Assembly (NCBI GenBank): GCA_900556935.1
Contig: USQL01000005.1
Coordinates: 1 to 42,367, forward strand
Reading direction: 5' to 3'
Origin: an uncultured Eubacteriales bacterium
Lineage (GTDB): Bacteria > Bacillota > Clostridia > Oscillospirales > Oscillospiraceae
Length of the DNA stretch: 42,367 nt
How positions within the stretch are numbered: position 1 is the first letter of the stretch; every line of letters begins with the position of its first letter. Under the pieces are notes generated by a model. The model did not search any database. It had not been told where the DNA came from and saw only the letters and a list, made by a program, of their open reading frames with translations. This document shows, one piece after another, positions 23,849 to 31,033 of the stretch. The translations under genes and the position numbers were made by a program.

Positions 23849-25006
23849 TTATGTATCCAGTAAATACCGGACCTCGTTGACCACCCGGCCCCCCTGGATG
23901 TAAATCCGGGGCACCCGGCGGCTGATGCCGCAGACAAATTCGTAGTTAAAGCTGTCCGCCGCGGCGGCAATCTGCTCCACGGTGATTTCGGCATCGCCGG
24001 ACCGGCCGATCAGAATGACGGGGTCCTCCAGCCGGACACCGGGGATGCGGGTCACGTCCACCATCAGCTGGTCCATGCACACCCGGCCAAGAATGGGGGC
24101 GGGCTGCCCGTGAATCAGCACATGGAACCGGCCGGACAGGCTCCTGCGGTAGCCGTCGGCGTAGCCCACGGGGATGGTTGCCACCATGGTGGGGGCTGTG
24201 GTGACATAGGTGCCGCCGTAGCTGATCTCCCGCCCGGCCTCCAGAAGCTTTAGGTGGGTAATCCGGCACTGCCAGGAGAGGGCGGGCTCCAGTTTAAGAG
24301 CACCCTGGTCTACCTCCTCGCTGGGGTAGAGACCGTAGGTGATGATGCCGGAGCGGACCATTTCACAGGGGTGGTCAAAGTTCATGATGCCCGCGGAGTT
24401 GTCCAGGTGCCGGATAGGGATTTCCACGCCCCTGTCCCGGAGCATCTGGTCAAACCGGTAGAACAGCTCTGCCTGGTGCCGGGCCCGGGTCAGGTCCTCG
24501 CTGTCGGCGGTAGCAAAGTGGGTGAACAGCCCTTCGGCTTTGAGCCCAGGCAGGGCGGCAATCCGGGCGCACTGGTCCGCGGCGGCGGCGGTGGCCTGGA
24601 AGCCAATCCGGCTCATGCCGGTGTCCAGGGCAAAGTGGAAGGGAACCTCCGAAAGGGAAGCGTCCTGGGCCGCCTGGGACAGAGCCAGCGCGTCCTCATA
24701 GTGGAAAATAGAGGGTCGGATGCCCTGCCGGATGGCGGTGGGGAAGGCGGACACCGGGGTATAGCCCAGAATCAGAATGGGGGTCTGGAGCCCCGCCCGC
24801 CGCAGTTCCATGGCCTCCAGCATAGAGCTGACACCGAAGAAGGCGCACTTGTGCTCCAGAAGCCGGGCCACCTGGATGGCACCGTGGCCGTAGGCATCGG
24901 CCTTGATAATGGCCATAATGGGCAGACCGGTTTTCTCGGCCACCGCGTCGATATTTTTTTCAATGGCATCCAGGTTGATAACCACCTGGGTATTGTCGTA
25001 ATTCAC
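23849..25006 (-). CDS. alr: Alanine racemase (PLP)
   Basis: 385 residues if the GTG at 25006 is used. An in-frame GTG at 25048 is rejected because it lies inside the promoter (-10 at 25044-25039), before the likely start of transcription. The ribosome site is weak, so the start could also be the TTG a few codons earlier. The PLP lysine is Lys35 in AIIKADAYGHGA; the second catalytic Tyr is in EISYGGTYVTT, and HLDNSAGIM, GIITYGLYPSEE and RVCMDQLMVDVT are typical. The enzyme makes D-Ala for the wall, feeding the ddl and murC products encoded in this window. It heads an operon with the two capA genes. Confidence 0.93.
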   Translation of the reverse strand: MNYDNTQVVINLDAIEKNIDAVAEKTGLPIMAIIKADAYGHGAIQVARLLEHKCAFFGVSSMLEAMELRRAGLQTPILILGYTPVSAFPTAIRQGIRPSIFHYEDALALSQAAQDASLSEVPFHFALDTGMSRIGFQATAAAADQCARIAALPGLKAEGLFTHFATADSEDLTRARHQAELFYRFDQMLRDRGVEIPIRHLDNSAGIMNFDHPCEMVRSGIITYGLYPSEEVDQGALKLEPALSWQCRITHLKLLEAGREISYGGTYVTTAPTMVATIPVGYADGYRRSLSGRFHVLIHGQPAPILGRVCMDQLMVDVTRIPGVRLEDPVILIGRSGDAEITVEQIAAAADSFNYEFVCGISRRVPRIYIQGGRVVNEVRYLLDT

Positions 25007-25038
25007 TTCTATCAACTCATTTCTGCAAACTCTATCCC

Positions 25039-25067
25039 ATTCTAGCACTTATCCCCGAAAAAGGCAA
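25039..25067 (-). promoter_or_regulatory. Promoter of alr-capA-capA operon
   Basis: Minus strand: TTGCCT (25067-25062), 17 bases, extended -10 TGCTAGAAT with TAGAAT at 25044-25039. It fires away from the lar promoter; the operator-like site at 25103-25114 lies between the two. Confidence 0.8.
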
Positions 25068-25102
25068 CCGGCCACGGACTTTTTTAAGAGAAAGTTTAGA
25101 AT

Positions 25103-25114
25103 CCCCCTGGGGGG
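25103..25114. promoter_or_regulatory. Candidate CsoR/RcnR-family operator
   Basis: CCCCCTGGGGGG, flanked by AAT on the left and CTT on the right, has the G/C-tract pseudo-palindrome shape known for CsoR/RcnR-family operators (for example TACCCCC...GGGGTA-like sites). It ends one base before the -35 box of the lar operon, whose first gene encodes such a regulator. Confidence 0.6.
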
Positions 25115-25115
25115 C

Positions 25116-25144
25116 TTGCTAATTTCCTATGAAAGCAGTATAAT
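25116..25144 (+). promoter_or_regulatory. Promoter of the csoR-lar operon
   Basis: TTGCTA (25116-25121), 17 bases, perfect TATAAT (25139-25144). The leader also carries a tandem TGTTCACC/TGTTCACT pair (25151-25166). Confidence 0.8.
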
Positions 25145-25191
25145 ATCATCTGTTCACCTGTTCACTAACAAAAAGAAAAGAGGGACGCGCC

Positions 25192-25563
25192 ATGTCTGAA
25201 CAGCACATACATGACCATGCGTATGACCACGAGCACGAGCATGACCACGAACATGACCACGCCTATCTCCATGCCCACGGGATTCCTCACTCCCACGGAC
25301 ATGTTCACGAAAATCAAAAAGCCGTTGTAAACCGCCTGTCCCGTGCCATCGGCCATCTGGAAAAGGTGAAGCGCATGGTAGAGGAGGGCTATGACTGCTC
25401 TGAGGTCCTGGTCCAGCTGGCGGCGGTCCGCTCCGCCCTGGACAATACCGGCAAGGTGATTTTAAAGGACCATATGCGCCACTGCATGGTGGATGCCGTG
25501 GCGGCTGGGGACCAGGAGGCCATTGATGACCTGTGCGTGGCCATCGATAAATTTATGAAGTAA
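25192..25563 (+). CDS. CsoR/RcnR-family metal-sensing repressor with His-rich tail
   Basis: 123 residues. Residues 41-123 are the all-helical CsoR/RcnR/FrmR fold (VVNRLSRAIGHLEKVKRMVEEGYDCSEVLVQLAAVRSALDN). The metal ligands Cys69, His94 and Cys98 have exactly the spacing of the copper-type x-C-H-C set (25 and 4 residues); RcnR, the Ni/Co type, has His at the last place. The first 40 residues are exceptional: 15 His in HxH patterns (DHEHEHDHEHDHA). It is the first gene of the lar operon, 22 bases before larE, and next to a suitable operator. I infer a repressor that responds to metal, plausibly nickel given the operon, but the ligand set alone points to Cu(I). Confidence 0.88.
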   Translation: MSEQHIHDHAYDHEHEHDHEHDHAYLHAHGIPHSHGHVHENQKAVVNRLSRAIGHLEKVKRMVEEGYDCSEVLVQLAAVRSALDNTGKVILKDHMRHCMVDAVAAGDQEAIDDLCVAIDKFMK

Positions 25564-25585
25564 CCGTTGCGCGGGAGGAATCAAT

Positions 25586-26338
25586 ATGACACTACAGGAG
25601 TTTTTCAAGGAGAACCCCAAGACCGCCCTGGCCTTTTCCGGCGGCGTGGATTCTTCGTATCTGCTCTATGCCGCCCGGGAATATGGCGCACAGGTGCAGG
25701 CCTACTATGTAAAAACCGCGTTCCAGCCGGAGTTTGAGTATCAGGATGCTTTGCGTCTGGCAAAGCAGTTGGGGGCGGAGGTCAAGGTTTTGGAGCTCAA
25801 CGCCCTTTCTGACCCCAAGGTGGTGGAAAATCCCGCCAACCGGTGCTACTATTGCAAACAGAATATCTTCGGCAACATCTGGCGGGCCGCCCGGGCTGAT
25901 GGCTGCACGGTGCTCCTGGACGGCACCAACGCCTCGGACCAGGTGGCGGACCGGCCCGGGATGCAGGCCCTGCGGGAGCTGGAGGTCCGGTCTCCTCTGC
26001 GGGAGGCGGGGCTCACCAAGGCCCAAATCCGGGAACTGTCCCATGCGGCGGGGCTCTTCACCTGGGACAAGCCCTCCTACGCCTGCCTGGCTACCCGGAT
26101 TCCCACAGGGGTGGAGATCACCCCGGAGAAGCTGGAAAGGACCGAGTGGGCAGAGGAGTATTTAAAGAGTCTGGGCTTCTCGGACCTGCGGGTGCGGCTC
26201 TATGGTGCCTGTGCCCGGGTGCAGCTGCCGGAGGAGCAGCAGATTGCTTTTCTGCAAAAGAAGCAGGAGATTCTGAAAACTCTGAAAACCCGCTACAGCG
26301 GCGTGCTGCTGGACTTGGAGGCACGGAATGGACGGTGA
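25586..26338 (+). CDS. larE: Sulfur transferase LarE (nickel-pincer cofactor)
   Basis: 250 residues; ATG 25586 behind GGGAGGAA. The PP-loop SGGVDSS (18-24) binds ATP, as in N-type ATP pyrophosphatases. Cys87 and Cys90 form a CxxC in NRCYYCK, and Cys167 lies in PSYACLATRIP, the place of the sacrificial Cys in LarE. Whether this form gives up its own sulfur or uses a [4Fe-4S] cluster, as some three-Cys LarE proteins do, is not clear. LarE adds sulfur to the carboxylates of pyridine-3,5-biscarboxylate mononucleotide made by LarB. It overlaps larB by 11 bases. Confidence 0.93.
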   Translation: MTLQEFFKENPKTALAFSGGVDSSYLLYAAREYGAQVQAYYVKTAFQPEFEYQDALRLAKQLGAEVKVLELNALSDPKVVENPANRCYYCKQNIFGNIWRAARADGCTVLLDGTNASDQVADRPGMQALRELEVRSPLREAGLTKAQIRELSHAAGLFTWDKPSYACLATRIPTGVEITPEKLERTEWAEEYLKSLGFSDLRVRLYGACARVQLPEEQQIAFLQKKQEILKTLKTRYSGVLLDLEARNGR

Positions 26339-27083
26339 AATTCGGGAGCTTCTGCTGGGTGTGCAGCAGGGGGACGTTTCCGTGGACCAGGCGCTGCTAA
26401 AACTGAAACAGAAGCCCTTTGAGGACCTGGGCTATGCCAAGGTGGACCTGCACCGGAAGCTGCGCCAGGGGGCCGGAGAGGTGATCTACGGCGAGGGAAA
26501 GACCGCCGAACAGATTGCGGGAATCCTCTCCGGGATGCTGGAAAACGGCCAGGAAACTGTACTGATTACCCGGATGGATGAAAAGAAAGCGGAAGAGGTC
26601 CGAAAGACCCACCCCATTTCCTATTATCCCGCCTCCCGCATCGGCATCCTGGGGACCATGGCAAAGCCCTGGGGCATGGGAAAGATTGTGGTTGCCACCG
26701 GCGGCACCAGCGATATCCCCGTGGCGGAGGAGGCGGTGCTGACGGCCAGATTCCTGGGAAATGACGTGGTGCCGCTGTACGACGTGGGTGTTTCCGGTAT
26801 CCACAGACTGCTGCAGCACAGCGAGGAGCTGATGGATGCCTCCGTAGTGATTGCCATTGCGGGAATGGAGGGGGCCCTGGCCAGCGTCATTGGCGGCCTG
26901 TGTGACTGCCCGGTGATTGCCGTGCCTACCAGCGTGGGCTATGGGGCGGCCTTTGGCGGTTTGGCCGCGCTTTTGAGCATGCTCAATTCCTGCGCCAGCG
27001 GCGTGTCCGTGGTCAATATCGACAACGGTTTCGGTGCGGGCTACCTTGCCAGCATGATGAACCATATGGAGGCCCGGGGATGA
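26328..27083 (+). CDS. larB: LarB carboxylase/hydrolase (nickel-pincer cofactor)
   Basis: 251 residues. The N-terminal part (1-110) is family specific; the C-terminal half (about 115-250) is PurE/NCAIR mutase-like, with VATGGTSDIPVAEEAV, IAIAGMEGALASVIGGL and PTSVGYGAAFGGLAALLSMLNSCA. LarB carboxylates the pyridinium ring of nicotinic acid adenine dinucleotide and cleaves the phosphoanhydride, the first step of making the nickel-pincer nucleotide. Length is typical. It overlaps larE (11 bases) and the next gene (4 bases), so expression is coupled. Confidence 0.95.
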   Translation: MDGEIRELLLGVQQGDVSVDQALLKLKQKPFEDLGYAKVDLHRKLRQGAGEVIYGEGKTAEQIAGILSGMLENGQETVLITRMDEKKAEEVRKTHPISYYPASRIGILGTMAKPWGMGKIVVATGGTSDIPVAEEAVLTARFLGNDVVPLYDVGVSGIHRLLQHSEELMDASVVIAIAGMEGALASVIGGLCDCPVIAVPTSVGYGAAFGGLAALLSMLNSCASGVSVVNIDNGFGAGYLASMMNHMEARG

Positions 27084-27517
27084 CGGACGAGATTTATGAG
27101 CTCAGCTGCAACCTGGACGATATGCCCCCGGAGGATGTGGCCTTTGCCATGGAGCGGCTGCTGGACGGCGGGGCGCTGGATGTATACACCGTCCCCATCG
27201 GCATGAAGAAAAACCGCCCCGGGGTTCTTCTGAGCGTTCTGTGCCACCCGGAGGACCGGGAAAAAATGGCGGGCCTGCTGTTCCAATATACCACCACCCT
27301 TGGGGTACGGGAGACAGCGCACAGCCGCTACATTCTGCGCCGGGAAAGCCGGGTTCTGGAAACGCCGTTGGGCCCGGTCCGGGAGAAGAGGGCAGAGGGC
27401 TTCGGGGTCTGCCGAAGCAAGCCGGAATATGAGGATATTCGCCGCATTGCGCTGGAACGGGAGCTTTCCCCCAGACAGGTGCGGGAAATGATTTATGGAA
27501 AGGACGAAAAGCAATGA
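27080..27517 (+). CDS. larC2: LarC C-terminal domain (LarC2) as separate protein
   Basis: 145 residues matching only the C-terminal, CTP-binding domain of the nickel insertase LarC: ELSCNLDDMPPEDVAFAMERLLDGGALDVYTVPIGMKKNRPG and TTLGVRE are its conserved marks. The N-terminal domain (LarC1), which is about 250 residues and binds nickel, is missing: larB ends 4 bases into this gene, and no frame here could hold it. In L. plantarum LarC1 and LarC2 are joined by programmed frameshifting. Here LarC1 must be encoded elsewhere, be replaced, or be absent. The start ATG 27080 overlaps larB; the RBS is inside larB (GGAGGCCC). Confidence 0.88.
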   Translation: MTDEIYELSCNLDDMPPEDVAFAMERLLDGGALDVYTVPIGMKKNRPGVLLSVLCHPEDREKMAGLLFQYTTTLGVRETAHSRYILRRESRVLETPLGPVREKRAEGFGVCRSKPEYEDIRRIALERELSPRQVREMIYGKDEKQ

Positions 27518-27765
27518 TTGAATACCGCTACGACACCCAGCTGCTCATCGACGGGGAGGACCTGGACGAGGATGCCATCAACGATTACTTTGTAGAGCAT
27601 TTCAGAGGGGATTGCCTCCTGGCCGTGGGCGACGAGGACACCGTAAAAATCCACTATCACACCAACGAGCCCTGGAAGGTGCTGGAATACTGCCGCAGCC
27701 TGGGGGAGATTTACGACATTGTGGTAGAAGACATGGACCGCCAGGCGCGGGGCCTGCGGGGATAA
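27514..27765 (+). CDS. Small DAK-phosphatase/FakA-like domain protein
   Basis: 83 residues, overlapping larC2 by ATGA. The sequence (YDTQLLIDGEDLDEDAIND, VGDEDTVKIHYHTNEPWKVLEYCRSLGEIYDIVVEDM) is the repeat seen in the C-terminal part of FakA/DegV-linked and dihydroxyacetone-kinase-like proteins, where it reads roughly VGDxxxVKVHVHTDxPGxVLEYGxxxGEIxxIxIENM. Standing alone it has no DhaL kinase domain. Fixed overlap with lar genes suggests a role in cofactor assembly, perhaps as a binding module, but that is inference. Confidence 0.75.
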   Translation: MIEYRYDTQLLIDGEDLDEDAINDYFVEHFRGDCLLAVGDEDTVKIHYHTNEPWKVLEYCRSLGEIYDIVVEDMDRQARGLRG

Positions 27766-27774
27766 AACACAGAA

Positions 27775-27840
27775 AGAAAACAACTGCCATTGCAGAGCCG
27801 GTGATGCCGTTCACCGGTTTGCAATGACAGTTTTCTTTTT
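27775..27840. terminator. Bidirectional terminator with CATTGC core
   Basis: A long hairpin (CCATTGCAgagCCGGTGA ... TTCACCGGttTGCAATG) with an A-run on the left and a T-run on the right separates the convergent lar and mnmA genes. Its reverse strand (TGTCATTGC..AACCGGTG) matches half of the palindrome at 4985. Confidence 0.85.
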
Positions 27841-27889
27841 AGTGCCCTGACGAATAGGAATGCTTGACCAATCGTCCGTTTCCTGATTT

Positions 27890-28972
27890 TTACAGTGCTT
27901 CCGTAATGGTCCCGCCGCCCAGGACCATGTCGCCCCGGTAGAGTACCACCGCCTGCCCTGGGGTGACGGCCCGGATGGGCTCAGTAAATTCGACCCGGGC
28001 ACGGCCGTTTTCCTCCGGAAAGACCCGGGCGGGCTGCTCGAACTGGCTGTGGCGGACCTTGACGGTGACATCCATAGGCTCTGTAAGCGCCGGGAAGGGG
28101 AACCAGTTCCAGTCCTCTGCCCGCAGTCCCTTGGAAAACAGGGCACTGTTGGGGCCTACGGTGACGGTATTGGCGGCCATATCCTTGCCGCAGACGTAGA
28201 CGGGGCTGCCCAGGGCCAGATTCAGGCCCTTGCGCTGGCCGATGGTATACCGGACCGCCCCCTTGTGGCGGCCCACCACCTGGCCGTCCAGGTTCAGGTA
28301 GTCGCCCTCCGGATAGGTTTTTCCGGTGTAGCGGGTTAGGAATGCGGTGTAGTCCCTGTCCGGCACAAAGCAGATGTCCTGGCTGTCGTGCTTCCGGGCG
28401 GTGACGAAGCCGTGCTCGGCGGCGATGGCCCGGACCTGGGGCTTGGTAAGGCCGCCCAGGGGGAAGAGGGTGTGCTCCAGCATGTCCTGGGTCAGGCAGT
28501 AGAGAAAATAGGTCTGGTCCTTGGCCTTGTCCGCCGCCTTATACAATAAATAACGTCCCGTCTCCGGAGAGCGCCGGATTTGGGCATAGTGGCCGGTGAC
28601 CACGTATTGGCAGCCAAGCTCCCGGGCCCTGTGGAGCAGCGCCCCGAATTTTAAGAATCGGTTGCAGTCGATGCAGGGGCTTGGGGTCAGGCCGGACTCG
28701 TAGCAGCGGACGAATTTGTCCATGACCGTCTCCCGAAAGGCATCCTGAAAATTAAAGGTATAGTGGGGCATCCCCATTCTGCGGGCTACGCTCCTGGCAT
28801 CTTCTACATCGTCCAGGGAGCAGCAGGTGCTCTGCTGGTCCTCCCCCAGAACGTCATTGCTGAAAAGGCGCATGGTGGCCCCGATGCACTCGTAGCCCAT
28901 CTGCTGGGTCAAAAAGGCGGCAACGGAGCTGTCCACGCCGCCGCTCATGCCAATCAATGCTTTTTCCATCAT
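27890..28972 (-). CDS. mnmA: tRNA-specific 2-thiouridylase MnmA
   Basis: 360 residues; minus strand, ATG 28972 (or the ATG three bases later) behind AGGAGC. PP-loop SGGVDSS (10-16), catalytic Cys100/Cys103 region in PSPCIDCNRFLKFG, and the second catalytic Cys in HDSQDICFVPD (about 197) are all present, as is GQRKGLNLALGSPVYV. The enzyme adds sulfur to U34 of Lys, Glu and Gln tRNAs. No cysteine desulfurase gene is adjacent. Length and motifs are normal. Confidence 0.96.
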   Translation of the reverse strand: MMEKALIGMSGGVDSSVAAFLTQQMGYECIGATMRLFSNDVLGEDQQSTCCSLDDVEDARSVARRMGMPHYTFNFQDAFRETVMDKFVRCYESGLTPSPCIDCNRFLKFGALLHRARELGCQYVVTGHYAQIRRSPETGRYLLYKAADKAKDQTYFLYCLTQDMLEHTLFPLGGLTKPQVRAIAAEHGFVTARKHDSQDICFVPDRDYTAFLTRYTGKTYPEGDYLNLDGQVVGRHKGAVRYTIGQRKGLNLALGSPVYVCGKDMAANTVTVGPNSALFSKGLRAEDWNWFPFPALTEPMDVTVKVRHSQFEQPARVFPEENGRARVEFTEPIRAVTPGQAVVLYRGDMVLGGGTITEAL

Positions 28973-29002
28973 TTTTTGCTCCTGAAAAGATTTCTTCCTG
29001 CT

Positions 29003-29031
29003 ATGGTAACAACCAAAAGCAAAAATGTCAA
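29003..29031 (-). promoter_or_regulatory. Promoter of mnmA
   Basis: Minus strand: perfect TTGACA (29031-29026), 17 bases, TACCAT (29008-29003). Confidence 0.65.
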
Positions 29032-29171
29032 GGGAGGCAATATAATTACAAAAATGTTATTTTTCTGGAGAAAATAGGAAGAAAAGGCGGATGATTTGAG
29101 TTAGAAGCTTGGAAAAAGAAAATGACAGAAACAAAAGAGTAACAAAAGTGTAATTATTTTGAAAATAGGGG

Positions 29172-29200
29172 TTGCAATTTGTAATCACTTCTGTTATAAT
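29172..29200 (+). promoter_or_regulatory. Promoter of the lysozyme gene
   Basis: TTGCAA (29172-29177), 17 bases, perfect TATAAT (29195-29200) preceded by a TG extension. The AT-rich stretch from 29040 to 29170 upstream holds no gene. Confidence 0.8.
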
Positions 29201-29235
29201 ACCACTAACCTAAAAGCCAAGAAGGGAAGTGTCCC

Positions 29236-30981
29236 ATGAAAAATAGAATACTGTGCCTTCTGCTGGCGCTGTGCCTGGTTGTGGTGATGCTTCCGGCGGC
29301 AGCGGTTCCGGCGAGCGCGGCACAGGCGATGTCCGCCAGCGAGAACCTGGTGGCTCTGATAAAGCAGCTGGAGGGCTTCCGCTCCACCGCCTATGTCAGC
29401 GGCGGCCAGTGGAGCATCGGCTACGGTACCTCCGGTTCCCCCGGCCAGACCATTACGGAGGCGGCGGCGGACCAGGCTCTGAGAGCCCACCTGAGCACCG
29501 TGGAGGAAAAGCTCAATAGCTTCGCTTCCAAATGGAATCGGAACTTTACCCAGCAGCAGTTCGATGCGCTGGCCTGCTTATCCTATAACTGCGGCACCGG
29601 CTGGATGAACGCCTCCGGACGGCTGCGGGATGCCATTACCTCCGGCGCTTCCGAGGAAAAATTCCTCTTCGCCATGAGCCTTTGGGCCAACAACGGCACA
29701 TCCCCGGACCCGGGGCTGCTGCAGCGGCGAATGGCGGAAGCGGATGTGTACTTAAACGGCACCTATCAGAAAAAAAGCACCACCTATACATACACCATCT
29801 TCGATGCCAACGGCGGCACCCCGGGCTCTTCCGGGGAGGACAAGATGCAGGGCTACCGGAAGGACGGCTCCACCCAGATTCTGGTTGCCGACCCAACCCT
29901 GGCGGGCCATGAATTCGCCGGGTGGTACACCCAGAGAAACGGCGGCACCCGGGTAACGACCTTGGGCAGCGACACCGCCGGAAAAACCCTCTACGCGCAG
30001 TACCGTTCCAACGGCGGCACCCCTTGGGTGGGGGCGGAGGAAACCCTGACCGGCTCGGACGGCTCCACCACGGTGATTGCCTCCGGAACCGTCAACTGCA
30101 CCACCTATGTCAATGTCCGCAAGGGCCCCGGCACCAACTACAGCATTCTCTCCCGCGCCGCTTCCGGCACGGAGGTAGAGATTTTCCAGACCACCTGGAC
30201 AGGCTCCACCCAATGGGCCCGGACCTCCGGCGGCTGGATGTCCATGGAGTACATTTCCCTGAGCGGCTCCTCCGGAAGCATCTCCGGAAATGGCGGCACC
30301 GCGAACCCGGAGACGGGTACCGTTACGGGGAGCAACGTCAATGTCCGCTCCGGACCCGGCACCGGCTACGGTGTTGTGGGCCGCAAAAACACGGGAGATT
30401 CGGTAACGGTCTCCGAAAAGCGGACCTCCGGCGGCCTCAGCTGGGGCCGAATCGGGGACAGCCAGTGGATTTGCCTTTCCTATGTCCGGCTGGGCTCTTC
30501 CGGCGGGACACCGGAAAGCGGCAGCGAGTCCGGCGCTTCCAGCAACGGCAGCGGCTCTACGGAGATTGTGGATACCGGAACGGTTTCCAGCTCCACCGCT
30601 TTGAATGTCCGTTCCGGCCCCGGTACGGGCTACGCCAGAATCAAATCCCTGAGCCCCGGCACCTCGGTTTCCATCTATGAGTACGAAACCGCGGGCGGCG
30701 TGCAGTGGGGACGGATTGGTAGCAGCCAGTGGGTTTGCATGACCTACATCCGTGTGGCCCAGGAAAGCGACGGAAGTGCCACCGGCACCGGTACCGTCAT
30801 CAGCAGCACCGTTTTAAACGTCCGCTCCGGCCCGGGCACCGCCTACAGCCGGGTAGGACAGCTCGCTCCCGGCTCGGCCGTGGAGATTACCGAGCAGACG
30901 CAGACAGCCGGCGTTTGGTGGGGGAAGACCTCCCAGGGCTGGGTCTGCATGCAATATGTCAATATGGGCTCGTCCCTTTGA
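29236..30981 (+). CDS. Secreted GH24-like lysozyme with SH3b domains
   Basis: 581 residues. Signal peptide (1-29, ending SAAQA). The lysozyme domain (about 35-175) has the T4/P21-type opening NLVALIKQLEGFRSTAYVSGGQWSIGYGTSG with catalytic Glu46; the residue in place of the T4 Asp20 is Ser55 and the Thr26 position is Ser60, so the active site differs from the classical E-D-T triad. FDALACLSYNCGTGW and GLLQRRMAEADVYLNG complete the fold. An InlB B-repeat-like module (about 190-255; FDANGG..., HEFAGWYTQRNGG) and four SH3b wall-binding repeats follow (about 285-345, 358-420, 450-510, 520-580). It should cut or bind peptidoglycan outside the cell. The next gene also encodes SH3b repeats. Confidence 0.9.
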   Translation: MKNRILCLLLALCLVVVMLPAAAVPASAAQAMSASENLVALIKQLEGFRSTAYVSGGQWSIGYGTSGSPGQTITEAAADQALRAHLSTVEEKLNSFASKWNRNFTQQQFDALACLSYNCGTGWMNASGRLRDAITSGASEEKFLFAMSLWANNGTSPDPGLLQRRMAEADVYLNGTYQKKSTTYTYTIFDANGGTPGSSGEDKMQGYRKDGSTQILVADPTLAGHEFAGWYTQRNGGTRVTTLGSDTAGKTLYAQYRSNGGTPWVGAEETLTGSDGSTTVIASGTVNCTTYVNVRKGPGTNYSILSRAASGTEVEIFQTTWTGSTQWARTSGGWMSMEYISLSGSSGSISGNGGTANPETGTVTGSNVNVRSGPGTGYGVVGRKNTGDSVTVSEKRTSGGLSWGRIGDSQWICLSYVRLGSSGGTPESGSESGASSNGSGSTEIVDTGTVSSSTALNVRSGPGTGYARIKSLSPGTSVSIYEYETAGGVQWGRIGSSQWVCMTYIRVAQESDGSATGTGTVISSTVLNVRSGPGTAYSRVGQLAPGSAVEITEQTQTAGVWWGKTSQGWVCMQYVNMGSSL

Positions 30982-31033
30982 AATGAATGGAAAAATGGAT
31001 AAAATGGAAAAAATGGATTGGAGGACACACATT

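Noticed and set aside
25007..25048. Upstream GTG (25048) as the alr start
   Set aside because: The codon lies within the promoter, ahead of the expected transcript start.
25192..25310. His-rich N-terminus as a frameshift artefact or separate peptide
   Set aside because: The reading frame is continuous with the CsoR fold and the ribosome site and ATG precede the His codons.
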